From: UBA4416 sp020846025
Lineage (GTDB): Bacteria; Bacteroidota; Bacteroidia; B-17B0; Aurantibacillaceae
Assembly: GCA_963169295.1 (NCBI GenBank)
Contig: CAUJDD010000063.1
Coordinates: 1-44,941, forward strand
Direction of reading: 5' to 3'
DNA length: 44,941 bases
Part shown: piece after piece, positions 7,720-16,582 of the stretch
How the letters are laid out: the number at the start of each line of letters is the position of its first letter
How positions within the stretch are numbered: the stretch's first letter is position 1
Translations under genes and position numbers: made by a program
The notes under the pieces: model-generated
What the model was told of the DNA's origin: nothing
The model's input: only the letters and a program-made list of their open reading frames with translations
Databases searched by the model: none

Positions 7720-9879
7720 CTATTTTATTAATTTCATTTCATTTAATAGGTAGCCTGCTCCAGCAAATTTATCAATAATAAATAATGTATATCGTACATC
7801 TAGTGTGATATTCCTGCACAAGTTAGGATTATACATGATGTCACTCATTGTACCTTCCCAGTTTCTGTCAAAATTAGTCCCTATAAGTTCACCATTTCCA
7901 TTAAATACAGGACTTCCACTATTGCCACCAGTTGTATGATTACTTGCTGTAAAAGCCACTGGAATTTTTCCATCTTTATTGGCATATTGACCATAGTCTT
8001 TTTTGTTATATAATTCAATTAACTTTTGTGGTAAGTTAAATTCTTCATCTTTTGGAATATATTTCTCAATAATGCCGTCTAAAGTAGTATAGTAATTGTA
8101 TTCAACGCCGTCTTTTGGTACATAATTATTTACTTTGCCATAAGTAATTCTTAATGTACTATTTGCATCTGGATAGAACTTCTTCTCTTTAAAAACTTCT
8201 TGTTGCCCTTGTATATATAGTTTTTGTAGTTCATTAATTTCGCGTTCGTTATATTGTAATTGAGGGAAAACACTCACATTGTAATATTTAACGATAGCAT
8301 TAGTTATATAATAAATCGGATCGCGTTCGTACAAATTAGATAATTTCTCAAAATCATTTAACATGGCTCCCGCTTTATCTTTATCAGCAAAACTAGTGTT
8401 ATTATATAAAAACTCTGTCATTTTCTTAACATCGTTTTTATGAGCTACTATAAAAGAGTCAAGCACGTAGGGTCGATTGTTAGAAGACACACCGTTTATA
8501 TATTCATTCAGCATGGCTTCACACATTTTTAAATCAGTAGGTTTATGATAATTTTTAAAAAAGATTAGTTTTTTGTAGTCGGATAGTGTGGCATCAAAAT
8601 TATGAGGTTGCCCTTTTTGTTTTTTCTTTAGTTCTGCAAATAATGTCATATAAAATCGCGAGTAATATAGCGCGTCAATAGCCATTAAACACTCATTATA
8701 ATAATCTACCTGTTTGCTAAGGACATTATATTCCTTGTATATTTTTTCGAGTTGTTTAAATATATCTCCATACTTTTCTTTTTTTACTTTATCAGTATTT
8801 ACGGCCTCTAAAAATTGTTTTTCGAAAAGTTGTTTTTTGGTTAAGGCATCATACTTTTTTAGTCCTGTCATTTCCCCTAACCATTTTTTATGATAATTAG
8901 CAACACTAGCATATTTAGTAGCATACGCAATTCTTACGGCATCACTATTTAACATATCTTCATTCATTATGCTTAAACGCTTTTCTCGTAGCGAAACTTT
9001 TAGTGGATCGCTTTCATTCATAATCATATCTACGGCATAGCTTGAAAGATATTCTTGTGTGCGCCCTGGGAAACCATACACCATAGTAAAATCCCCTTTT
9101 TTGTATCCTTTTAAAGAAATAGGAATAACGTGTTTTGGTTTATATGGTACGTTATCTGGGCTGTATTCAGCAGGTTCATTGTTTTTATTCGCATAAATTC
9201 TAAAAACAGAGAAATCGCCAGTGTGTCTTGGCCACATCCAGTTATCTGTATCACCACCAAATTTACCAATTGATGAGGGTGGAGCACCTACCATTCTTAC
9301 ATCTTTAAAATTTTCGACTACAAAAAGGTAATATTCATTTCCATAAAAAAATGGACGAATAAATGCCTCGAAATGTGTGCCCTTTATAGCTTCTTTTTCA
9401 AGCCATTTACTGTTAGTTTTAATAATAGAATCTTTTTTTACTTCAGATGTATTAGATGTAATTCCTTTTAAAACCTTATCGGTTACGTCTTCTATTCTTT
9501 GAATAATTGTGGCAGTAATATTAGGTGTGTAAAGTTCCTCGTTTTTATTCATAGCCCAATATCCATTTGTTAAATAATCTTTTTCTACACTGCTATGATA
9601 TGCAATTGCAGAATAACCACAATGATGATTGGTAAGAATTAAACCTTGGTTAGATATAATTTCAGCTGTACAACCTCCAGCAAATTGAACAATGGCATCT
9701 TTAAGACTCGATTTGTTTACACTATAAATCTGTTCGGCTGTTAGTTTTAGTCCGTTCTTCTTCATGTCCTTTATGTTTAAGGCATTAATTAGTTGCGGAA
9801 GCCACATGCCTTCATCTGCTCTTACAAGGTTAACAGTTAATGAGAAAATTGATATGAATAAAAAGATTAGTTTTTTCAT
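7720..9879 (-). CDS. S46 family dipeptidyl-peptidase, DPP11-like (Asp/Glu-specific)
   Basis: This 719-residue secreted serine exopeptidase removes dipeptides from peptide N-termini in the periplasm. It has a signal peptide (1-21, ending LVRA) followed by the family start DEGMWLPQL. The chymotrypsin-fold triad is visible: the His of TNHHCG (85-86), Asp222 in GDFSVFR and Ser654 in GGNSGSP. A helical cap lies between the two halves. In Porphyromonas enzymes the residue 18 past the nucleophile sets the P1 preference, with Arg673 in DPP11 and Gly in DPP7. Here that position is Arg672 (NFDRNWEG), which predicts acidic P1 preference. The gene lies 23 bases after the PNP gene and is probably cotranscribed with lpxK-PNP. 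Confidence 0.93.
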   Translation of the reverse strand: MKKLIFLFISIFSLTVNLVRADEGMWLPQLINALNIKDMKKNGLKLTAEQIYSVNKSSLKDAIVQFAGGCTAEIISNQGLILTNHHCGYSAIAYHSSVEKDYLTNGYWAMNKNEELYTPNITATIIQRIEDVTDKVLKGITSNTSEVKKDSIIKTNSKWLEKEAIKGTHFEAFIRPFFYGNEYYLFVVENFKDVRMVGAPPSSIGKFGGDTDNWMWPRHTGDFSVFRIYANKNNEPAEYSPDNVPYKPKHVIPISLKGYKKGDFTMVYGFPGRTQEYLSSYAVDMIMNESDPLKVSLREKRLSIMNEDMLNSDAVRIAYATKYASVANYHKKWLGEMTGLKKYDALTKKQLFEKQFLEAVNTDKVKKEKYGDIFKQLEKIYKEYNVLSKQVDYYNECLMAIDALYYSRFYMTLFAELKKKQKGQPHNFDATLSDYKKLIFFKNYHKPTDLKMCEAMLNEYINGVSSNNRPYVLDSFIVAHKNDVKKMTEFLYNNTSFADKDKAGAMLNDFEKLSNLYERDPIYYITNAIVKYYNVSVFPQLQYNEREINELQKLYIQGQQEVFKEKKFYPDANSTLRITYGKVNNYVPKDGVEYNYYTTLDGIIEKYIPKDEEFNLPQKLIELYNKKDYGQYANKDGKIPVAFTASNHTTGGNSGSPVFNGNGELIGTNFDRNWEGTMSDIMYNPNLCRNITLDVRYTLFIIDKFAGAGYLLNEMKLIK

Positions 9880-9902
9880 TTTAATTAGGTAGAGAAAATT
9901 TA

Positions 9903-10718
9903 TTATAACTGTTTAATTACTTCTTTTACAATTAAACTCATTTTGGGTTCTGCTGTGGCGGCAATGTGTTGTACTTCTTCGTGAGTAACTTCCACAATTT
10001 TTCCTTCAACGCCTAAATCAGTAATTATACTAATGCCAAAAACACGCATACCACTATGTTTTGCTACTATAACCTCAGGAACTGTGCTCATACCAACGGC
10101 ATCCGCACCAATACGGCTTATGTATCGATATTCAGCGGGAGTTTCAAAGCAAGGACCAGTTAATCCAGCATAACATCCTTGACTAACTTTTATTTGATGT
10201 GTTTTGGCAATTTGGAGTGCACTTGCAATTAATTTTTTGTCATAGGCCTCACTCATATCTGGAAAACGAGGGCCAAGTTCTGGATAATTTTTTCCAATTA
10301 GTGGATTGGTAGGAAATAAATTAATGTGGTCATTTATAATCATAATTTCACCAATTTCAAAAGTGGGGTTCATGCCTCCACTGGCATTAGATACGCATAA
10401 GGTGTGAACACCTAAGGCTTTCATTACACGTACAGGAAATGTAATTTCTTGCATATTATATCCTTCATAAAAATGAAAGCGACCTTGCATGGCCATTACT
10501 TTTTTTCCACCTAATTCTCCAAAAATTAACTTACCGCTGTGTCCTTCTACGGTACTCACTGGAAAATGAGGAATATCTTGATAAGGTAATACAAATTCAG
10601 CAGCAATTTCTTTTACTAAGCCACCTAAGCCGGTTCCTAAGATAATGCCTACTTGTGGTTTAAATTGGTTTGTTTTTTCAAGAATACTTTTTGTGGTAAA
10701 ATTTATTTGTTCTAGCAT
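9903..10718 (-). CDS. Purine-nucleoside phosphorylase (trimeric, NP-II type)
   Basis: The 271-residue product phosphorolyses inosine/guanosine-type nucleosides to base plus ribose 1-phosphate for purine salvage. The visible family features are the phosphate-binding GTGLGG (28-33), VEGHSG (58-63), GRFHFYEGY (79-87), VSNASGG (109-115) and the base-site region near AEYRYISRIGADAVGMS. Length is typical of the trimeric class. The ATG start lies inside the end of lpxK, giving a 41-base overlap in a different frame; this implies translational coupling. The S46 peptidase gene follows 23 bases later. Confidence 0.95.
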   Translation of the reverse strand: MLEQINFTTKSILEKTNQFKPQVGIILGTGLGGLVKEIAAEFVLPYQDIPHFPVSTVEGHSGKLIFGELGGKKVMAMQGRFHFYEGYNMQEITFPVRVMKALGVHTLCVSNASGGMNPTFEIGEIMIINDHINLFPTNPLIGKNYPELGPRFPDMSEAYDKKLIASALQIAKTHQIKVSQGCYAGLTGPCFETPAEYRYISRIGADAVGMSTVPEVIVAKHSGMRVFGISIITDLGVEGKIVEVTHEEVQHIAATAEPKMSLIVKEVIKQL

Positions 10719-11760
10719 AATTAATTATTAAATCATTAAATTCTTGTGTTTGTTCTTTAAAATCTACTTCTATGGGTAAAATATAAATAGGTAACGAATT
10801 AGCAATTTCAACTAATTGAGGTTCTTTTAGTCTCATGGCATCTTTCTCTGTTGTAACTATTAGTTTATTTCCGCCTTCAAAATTACTTAATTGATTTTGA
10901 ATATGCGCTATATCTTCTAAAGTGTATTGATGATGGTCTGGAAATTCAATATGCTGTACATCGGAGGCGTATTCTTTTAAGTAAGTAAGCATGGGTTGAG
11001 GGTTGCCAATACCAGTAACTACTGTCAATCTGTACCTAAAAAGCTCGTTGAGGGTATCAATGGTATCTTTAGGATTTTGGAAGCCTATTAATTCGCCATA
11101 TTTAAGCCATGAAAAAAATAAATGCTGGTGAGCTAAAGGCCTGATGTCCTTCATTACATTTCTTATTTCTACAGCTGTTGTTTTTTCTGGTACTTTGCTA
11201 ATAATGATAATATCGGCTCGTTTGATACCAGATTTAGATTCTCTTAAATAACCAGCAGGCATCAAACAGTCATTAATATATAAATTGTTAAAATCACTAA
11301 CCACAATTTTTAGCTCACTGTATAATGCTCGATGCTGAAAAGCATCGTCGAGAATAACAATTTTTGGTGGTTTAGTAAATTCAAGCATTTTAATAATACC
11401 ATGATGCCTATTGGTATCTACACACACCTCTATATTATTAAATTTAGTTTTATACTGCAAAGGTTCATCACCTATTTGAGAAACGGTACTTGTGCTATTA
11501 GCCTGAACAAATCCCTTAGTATCTCGTTTATAACCTCTACTTAATACAGCAATAGGATATTGATCTTTTAAGAGGCGAATTAAATATTCTACATGAGGAG
11601 TTTTTCCAGTGCCTCCTACTGCTAAATTACCAACGCAAATGGTGTGGACTTGAACGCGATTGCTTTTTAGAATGTTCCAGTCATATAATAGATTTCTAAA
11701 CGATGTGATGATACCGTAAAGAATGGCGAATGGGAAAAGCAATATTTTTTTAAGAGACAC
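10678..11760 (-). CDS. lpxK: Tetraacyldisaccharide 4'-kinase (lipid A synthesis)
   Basis: This 360-residue enzyme phosphorylates the 4' position of the lipid A disaccharide precursor at the inner face of the cytoplasmic membrane. An N-terminal membrane-associated helix (about 5-25) precedes the Walker A loop GNLAVGGTGKT (44-54). The downstream DDAFQHR motif and a TEKDAMRL segment are characteristic of LpxK. The start is GTG at 11760. The presence of lpxK shows a lipid A-bearing outer membrane. The 3' end overlaps the PNP start by 41 bases. Confidence 0.95.
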   Translation of the reverse strand: MSLKKILLFPFAILYGIITSFRNLLYDWNILKSNRVQVHTICVGNLAVGGTGKTPHVEYLIRLLKDQYPIAVLSRGYKRDTKGFVQANSTSTVSQIGDEPLQYKTKFNNIEVCVDTNRHHGIIKMLEFTKPPKIVILDDAFQHRALYSELKIVVSDFNNLYINDCLMPAGYLRESKSGIKRADIIIISKVPEKTTAVEIRNVMKDIRPLAHQHLFFSWLKYGELIGFQNPKDTIDTLNELFRYRLTVVTGIGNPQPMLTYLKEYASDVQHIEFPDHHQYTLEDIAHIQNQLSNFEGGNKLIVTTEKDAMRLKEPQLVEIANSLPIYILPIEVDFKEQTQEFNDLIINYARTNKFYHKKYS

Positions 11761-11932
11761 GTAAATAATTTCAAAGTAGTGAATTTAGGGGCTTTTTATG
11801 AGAAATGAAAATAAAAATAACGGTTTATTTTGAGTTTATATTAGCTGTTTTTTTTATTAATTTAGAGGATATTAAGTTTATTGTTAGACAATTACTTAAA
11901 GTTAAAAAGAGATACAAAATTAGTAGTGCCAC

Positions 11933-12331
11933 ATGAAACAAATACAATTTATTGAAACAATACTTTATGTGAAAGATCAGGATGTGAGCACTGATTTTTA
12001 TACAAGATTATTTCGCAAAGAACCTTGCTTGAATGTGCCAGGTATGACTGAATTTTTACTTGCTGAGAATTGTAAATTAGGATTAATGCCTAATCATGGC
12101 ATAGCTAAAATACTTTTAGATAAAACACCTCATCCAAGTTTGGGATGTGGAATACCCAGATGTGAATTATATTTTTATGTAAATGATATTGAATTTGAAT
12201 ACCAACATGCTTTAAAAATGGGAGCAATTCCTATAAGCCACATAGAGATTAGAGATTGGGATGATAGAGTATGTTATTTCTCTGATATGGATGGGCATAT
12301 CATAGCATTTGCCGAGAAACTTAAGATTTAG
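11933..12331 (+). CDS. VOC (glyoxalase/bleomycin-resistance fold) family protein
   Basis: This 132-residue single-domain protein shows the paired beta-alpha-beta-beta-beta modules of the vicinal oxygen chelate superfamily. The first half begins FIETILYVKDQDVSTDFYTRLF and the second contains ELYFYVND and ends YFSDMDGHIIAFAE, where the last Glu is a usual metal ligand. The substrate cannot be told from sequence; members include glyoxalase I, dioxygenases and antibiotic-binding proteins. It stands alone, with the tRNA-Arg gene convergent downstream. Confidence 0.85.
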   Translation: MKQIQFIETILYVKDQDVSTDFYTRLFRKEPCLNVPGMTEFLLAENCKLGLMPNHGIAKILLDKTPHPSLGCGIPRCELYFYVNDIEFEYQHALKMGAIPISHIEIRDWDDRVCYFSDMDGHIIAFAEKLKI

Positions 12332-12355
12332 AAATTTTTGCAAGTAAGAATTTAC

Positions 12356-12391
12356 TAAAAAAAAACAGCCCCATATCTCATAGGGCTGTTT
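12356..12391 (-). terminator. Terminator after tRNA-Arg (also downstream of the VOC gene)
   Basis: A 9-bp inverted repeat (12363-12371 and 12383-12391, AAACAGCCC/GGGCTGTTT) has an 11-base loop. On the minus strand it is followed by an unbroken run of T, making it a strong terminator for the tRNA. On the plus strand the T-tract is short, so it would only weakly end VOC transcription. Confidence 0.8.
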
Positions 12392-12400
12392 AAGTATTTG

Positions 12401-12474
12401 TGATCCCGATTGGATTCGAACCAATGACCTACTGCTTAGAAGGCAGTTGCTCTATCCAGCTGAGCTACGGGACC
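12401..12474 (-). tRNA. tRNA-Arg (anticodon TCT)
   Basis: The minus-strand sequence folds as a complete cloverleaf. The acceptor stem GGTCCCG pairs with CGGGATC (one G-T pair), followed by a D-arm GCTC/GAGC, anticodon stem ACTGC/GCAGT with loop CTTCTAA, and a T-arm ATTGG/CCAAT with loop TTCGAAT. The anticodon TCT reads AGA (and AGG by wobble). The discriminator is A and the CCA end is not encoded. An approximate -7 box (TAAATTCG on the minus strand, around 12505-12515) lies upstream and a strong terminator follows. Confidence 0.97.
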
Positions 12475-12656
12475 ATTTAATTAGGTTAGCTAATAAATTG
12501 GACTGCGAATTTAATACTTTTTTTTAATTAATAAACTACCTTTTTTTATTTACATGTTTATTATGTCTGCAAGAGATTAACTTTTCTCCTAATGTTATTC
12601 GCTAAAATTACACAGCTATCATGCAATATTTTACTATTTTTAGCATTTTATAGCAC

Positions 12657-14609
12657 GTGATTAAACTTTCAGTTATTATTGTAAATTACAACGTTAAGCA
12701 CTTTATCGAACAGTGTTTGTTTTCTGTATTTAAAGCTTCAGAACAGATAACTTGTGAAGTTTTTGTGGTAGATAATAACTCAGTTGATGGTTCTGTTACA
12801 TTAATAAAAGAGAGATTTCCTAAAGTTAAGTTAATCGAAAATAAAATTAATACAGGCTTTTCGGTTGCTAATAATCAAGCTATTCGGGTTGCTCAAGGAG
12901 AATATATTCTGCTTTTAAATCCTGATACTGTAGTACAAGAAGATACATTTACTAAAGTTCTTGACTTTATGGATGCAAATCCAAAGGCAGGTGGTTTAGG
13001 TGTAAAGATGTTAGATGGTCAAGGTAACTTTGCCCCCGAATCAAAGCGAGGTTTGCCAACTCCAAAGGTGGCTTTTTATAAAATGTTTGGCTTTGCCAAG
13101 TTATTCCCAAAATCTAAAAGATTTGGAAAGTATCACTTAACTTATTTGCCTGAGAATGAAGTTTCTGAAATAGAGGTATTAAGTGGTGCTTTTATGCTAA
13201 TGCGAAAATCGGTATTAGATAAAATAGGCTTATTAGATGAAACATTTTTCATGTATGGTGAAGATATTGATTTGTCTTACCGTATTACTTTAGCAGGATA
13301 TAAAAATTATTATTTTCCAGAAACACAAATTATACATTATAAAGGAGAAAGCACCAAGCGTAATAGTTTAAATTACGTGCTGATTTTTTATAAAGCCATG
13401 GCAATATTTTCTAAGAAGCATTTTAGTGGTGTAAATGCATTCTGGTTTAATGCCATGATTAATTTGGCTATCGTATTAAGAGCAGGATTAGCCTTGATTT
13501 CAAGGTTTTTAAAGGCATTTACAGTGCCTATTATAGATTTTGCAATTATTACTCTAGGATTATTTAAGTTAAAGACTGTTTATTCTCAAAATACTGGATT
13601 TGAGGGCGAAATTTATTCAGATGATTTGTTAAGTGTAGCATTTCCATTGTATTCGCTTACTTGGATTATCATGGTTTACTTTAATGGAGGTTATGATTTT
13701 CCTATTAAGTTTAGAAGAATAATAAGAGGTGTTGTGATGGGAACTGCAGTTATTTTAATTGCTTATTCGTTGTTACCTGAAACTCTACGTTTTTCAAGGG
13801 CTTTAATTCTTTTAGGAACTTTACTAACATTAGTGAGTTTTGTGTTTACGCGCTTATTATTTCATGTTTTGAAATTTAAAAATTATTCACTTATTAATAC
13901 TCGTATTAAGCGTATTGCAATAGTAGGTGAAGAGAATGAGTTTACTAGAGTATCTGCATTATTAAAGCAAACACAAGTTAATCCTGCTTTTGTTGGTTTT
14001 GTTAGTGCCGAAGTAAATGGTGTACACAATCCTTCATACATTGGTAAAATAACTCAGATAGACGAAATTATAAAGGTGCATCAAATAAATGAAATTATAT
14101 ATTGTGCAAAAGACATCAGTTCTCAATTTATTATCAATAATATGTTGCTATTAGTTTCAAGTGGTGTTGATTTTAAAATTGCTCCTCCCGAGAGTTTATC
14201 AATAATTGGTAGTAATCATATTGAAAATGCTGGTGATTTGTACATCATAGATGTTAATAGTATCACTAAATCGAATAACAGAAGAAACAAGAGATTACTA
14301 GATATTATGGTTAGCATACTTGCCATTATTCTTAGTCCTTTCTTGTTTTTTCTACAAGAAAAAAAATCTAATTACTTTTTTAATGTTATCAAAGTATTGT
14401 TTGGCTTTTATACTTGGGTTGGTTATGGTAAAATTAATGATCGTTCCTTACCGGAGATTAAAAAATCCGTATTGTATCCTTCGATTTTGTTTAATAAGAA
14501 ACTAGAGCCAGATAAAATAAAGCTTATAAACTTACAATATGCAAAAGATTATAAGATAGAGAAAGATTTATACATTATTTGGAAATGTAAGTTTAAATTA
14601 GGCAATTAG
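12657..14609 (+). CDS. GT2 glycosyltransferase fused to a degenerate polyprenyl-phosphate sugar-transferase-like module
   Basis: The N-terminus (1-235) is a GT2 domain of the rhamnosyltransferase type: SVIIVNYN, VDNNSVDGS, the metal/nucleotide motif LLNPDTVV, and the acceptor-site region FFMYGEDIDLSYR. Then come membrane helices (about 265-410) and a Rossmann/CoA-binding-like domain (about 415-545, IKRIAIVGEENEF ... FVGFVSAE). A short helix starting NKRLLDIMVSI (about 552-575) resembles the membrane helix of WbaP/EpsE-type phosphoglycosyltransferases. The catalytic region that should follow (KFRSM and Asp-Glu motifs) is missing; only about 75 residues remain. The enzyme probably adds a sugar in polysaccharide or LPS assembly, using the C-terminal part as a scaffold. 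The start is GTG. Confidence 0.82.
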   Translation: MIKLSVIIVNYNVKHFIEQCLFSVFKASEQITCEVFVVDNNSVDGSVTLIKERFPKVKLIENKINTGFSVANNQAIRVAQGEYILLLNPDTVVQEDTFTKVLDFMDANPKAGGLGVKMLDGQGNFAPESKRGLPTPKVAFYKMFGFAKLFPKSKRFGKYHLTYLPENEVSEIEVLSGAFMLMRKSVLDKIGLLDETFFMYGEDIDLSYRITLAGYKNYYFPETQIIHYKGESTKRNSLNYVLIFYKAMAIFSKKHFSGVNAFWFNAMINLAIVLRAGLALISRFLKAFTVPIIDFAIITLGLFKLKTVYSQNTGFEGEIYSDDLLSVAFPLYSLTWIIMVYFNGGYDFPIKFRRIIRGVVMGTAVILIAYSLLPETLRFSRALILLGTLLTLVSFVFTRLLFHVLKFKNYSLINTRIKRIAIVGEENEFTRVSALLKQTQVNPAFVGFVSAEVNGVHNPSYIGKITQIDEIIKVHQINEIIYCAKDISSQFIINNMLLLVSSGVDFKIAPPESLSIIGSNHIENAGDLYIIDVNSITKSNNRRNKRLLDIMVSILAIILSPFLFFLQEKKSNYFFNVIKVLFGFYTWVGYGKINDRSLPEIKKSVLYPSILFNKKLEPDKIKLINLQYAKDYKIEKDLYIIWKCKFKLGN

Positions 14610-14980
14610 TCATTTAATTTTGAAATGTCATTTTTTAGCATTTGAATTAAGTTATCAGCCTGCTCTTTTTCAAAATCTTCATGTAATCGTTTTTTTACGC
14701 CATATTTCGATAAATCGATATGAATGTCGGGAGTTAGAGCATGATTCTCTAAACATGCTTTTGTGCAAGCTAATGAGCAACCGTCTAAAGCTATTATCTT
14801 TCTGCCTGATTTAGCAGTTCTCACAAGATTTTTCACGTTTCCGCCTACACCAGCAATACACGACATTTCTGCAATCTCGTTCCTATCTAAGTTAATTGCC
14901 ATATAATTTGCCATTTGTGCCGCACTTGAACAGCCAGAGCAGGAATAAACGATAGGTAAGTGTTTGTTATGCTTATGCAT
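14606..14980 (-). CDS. DGC-domain putative zinc-binding protein
   Basis: This 124-residue cytosolic protein carries the features of the DGC family, named for the motif present here as LDGCSLACTKAC (about 66-77). Further conserved cysteines lie in YSCSGCSSAA (12-21) and EMSCIAGVGG (38-47). The Cys pattern suggests metal binding. Known relatives are uncharacterised. The gene lies 11 bases downstream of the DEAD-box helicase gene and is probably cotranscribed; its 3' end overlaps that of the convergent glycosyltransferase gene by four bases. Confidence 0.85.
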   Translation of the reverse strand: MHKHNKHLPIVYSCSGCSSAAQMANYMAINLDRNEIAEMSCIAGVGGNVKNLVRTAKSGRKIIALDGCSLACTKACLENHALTPDIHIDLSKYGVKKRLHEDFEKEQADNLIQMLKNDISKLND

Positions 14981-14991
14981 ATTTTTTAAAT

Positions 14992-16329
14992 TTATTTTCC
15001 ACTACTTTTAATACGATTTCTTTTTTCAGCAATACGGCGTTTATTTTCTTGGCGACGTTTGCCGCCTAAATTTACTTTTTTGTTCTTTTCTTTCTTTTCA
15101 TGAAAAGCACCTGTTGGTGTAATTATTTTTGGTAGTTTTTTTAAAGATTTATCTCTTGTAACTGGTTTTTCATCTTTAGTTAGGTTTTCAGAAATCTCTA
15201 CTTCACTTGGAAAATCCAGTAAATGAATTTTCTTTTTCATTAAGGTTTCAATTTCTTTTTGAATAGGCGCATCTTTCTTGGTAATAAAGCTGATGGCTAT
15301 ACCTGTTTTATCAGCGCGTCCAGTTCTACCAATTCGATGAATGTATGTACTACTTTCTTTTGCAGGCATATCAAAATTAATGACATGTGTTACATCTTTC
15401 AAATCCAAACCTCTAGCTACAATATCAGTTGCAATTAATAAGCGATGTTCGCCTTCATCAAATTTTTTCACCGCACTAAAGCGCTGAGGTTGTGATTTAT
15501 TTGAGTGAATAACACCAATTACTGATTCAAATTCCGCTTTTAATTCTTCAAATATTTCATCGGCTATTTTCTTGTTCTTTACAAATAGTAGGACCTTTGA
15601 TAAGGAATTATCTGTTTGTAATAAATATTCAAGTAAATTTACTTTAGTGTAGAAATTAGGAACTTGGTAAGCTTGCTGAATTATTTTTTCTAAAGGAGTA
15701 CCTCTACTAATAAGTTCAATATATTCAGGGCTTTTAAAATGTTTTTCTATCATTACCTCTACATCTTCATTTAAAGTAGCCGAAAACATTAAGTTCTGAC
15801 GTTTCTCGGGAAGTAGATCTAATAATTGTGTGAGTTGAGCCCTAAATCCTAAGTTAAGCATTTCATCAACTTCATCAATTACTAGCCTCTGAATACTTTT
15901 AAATTGTAATGTTCTGCTATGTGTTAAATCAATTACTCTGCCTGGTGTTGCCACTAAAATATCAACTCCATCATAAACCTGCTGTTTTTGGGTATTAATA
16001 TTTCCACCTCCATAAATTCCTATTGTTCGTACACTCATGTAGATAGTTAATTTTTTAATCTCTTCCACTACTTGCATGACTAATTCTCGTGTAGGGACTA
16101 CAATTAACACTCTAGGATGACGCTGTTCAGAGTAGCTTAGTTGACGAATAATAGGTAATAAATAAGCAAATGTTTTACCTGTACCAGTTTGAGCAATACC
16201 TACTGCGTCTTTTCCTGATAAAATAATGGGCAATGCCTTTTCTTGAATTGGAGTAGGAGTGTCAAATCCAATATCTGTTAGGGCATTTAGTAATTGTTTG
16301 CTTAAATTTAAGTCCTTAAAACTTGCCAT
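14992..16329 (-). CDS. DEAD-box RNA helicase (RhlE-like) with DEVD motif II
   Basis: This 445-residue ATP-dependent RNA helicase has all the core motifs: Q motif with FDTPTPIQE (22-30), Walker A AQTGTGKT (46-53), PTREL (79-83), TPGR (128-131), motif III SAT (183-185), motif V ATDIVARGLD and motif VI HRIGRTGR. Motif II reads DEVD (152-155) instead of DEAD; Asp and Glu that bind Mg-ATP are kept. The C-terminal 70 residues are Lys/Arg-rich and disordered, typical of RNA-binding tails in this family. An exact TAnnTTTG sits 15 bases before the ATG, so it has its own promoter. Likely roles are ribosome assembly or RNA decay. Confidence 0.93.
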   Translation of the reverse strand: MASFKDLNLSKQLLNALTDIGFDTPTPIQEKALPIILSGKDAVGIAQTGTGKTFAYLLPIIRQLSYSEQRHPRVLIVVPTRELVMQVVEEIKKLTIYMSVRTIGIYGGGNINTQKQQVYDGVDILVATPGRVIDLTHSRTLQFKSIQRLVIDEVDEMLNLGFRAQLTQLLDLLPEKRQNLMFSATLNEDVEVMIEKHFKSPEYIELISRGTPLEKIIQQAYQVPNFYTKVNLLEYLLQTDNSLSKVLLFVKNKKIADEIFEELKAEFESVIGVIHSNKSQPQRFSAVKKFDEGEHRLLIATDIVARGLDLKDVTHVINFDMPAKESSTYIHRIGRTGRADKTGIAISFITKKDAPIQKEIETLMKKKIHLLDFPSEVEISENLTKDEKPVTRDKSLKKLPKIITPTGAFHEKKEKNKKVNLGGKRRQENKRRIAEKRNRIKSSGK

Positions 16330-16343
16330 ACCATTGTTTTTGG

Positions 16344-16351
16344 CAAAGATA
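16344..16351 (-). promoter_or_regulatory. -7 element (TATCTTTG) of the DEAD-box helicase gene
   Basis: The minus strand reads TATCTTTG, an exact TAnnTTTG, about 15 bases before the ATG at 16329. It lies in the 37-base gap after the DUF3820 stop. No TTTG is visible at the expected -33 position. Confidence 0.5.
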
Positions 16352-16366
16352 CACTAAAATACTTGT

Positions 16367-16582
16367 TTATTTTGGGTTTAATGGTTTAAGTAAATCTTCT
16401 AAACCATTGAGTTTAATTTCATACATGGTAGCTAATAAAACGCCAAGTTTGCCTTTTGGGAAACCTTGTCGGTTAAACCACTCTAAATATGATACTGGGA
16501 GTTTTGATATAATTACACCTTTATATCTTCCAAAAGGCATGGGGGTTTTTACCAAATCAAATAGTAATTGTGGATTAAACAT
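16367..16582 (-). CDS. DUF3820 family protein
   Basis: This 71-residue protein matches the pattern of DUF3820: MPFGRYKG near residue 15, SYLEWFNRQGFPKGKLG in the middle and YEIKLNGLEDLL near the end. Family members are annotated as putative quorum-sensing-regulated virulence factors, but without proof of mechanism. Its ATG overlaps the stop of the signal peptidase gene by one base (TAATG), which implies translational coupling. The protein is small and soluble, and its role next to signal peptidase is unknown. Confidence 0.88.
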   Translation of the reverse strand: MFNPQLLFDLVKTPMPFGRYKGVIISKLPVSYLEWFNRQGFPKGKLGVLLATMYEIKLNGLEDLLKPLNPK

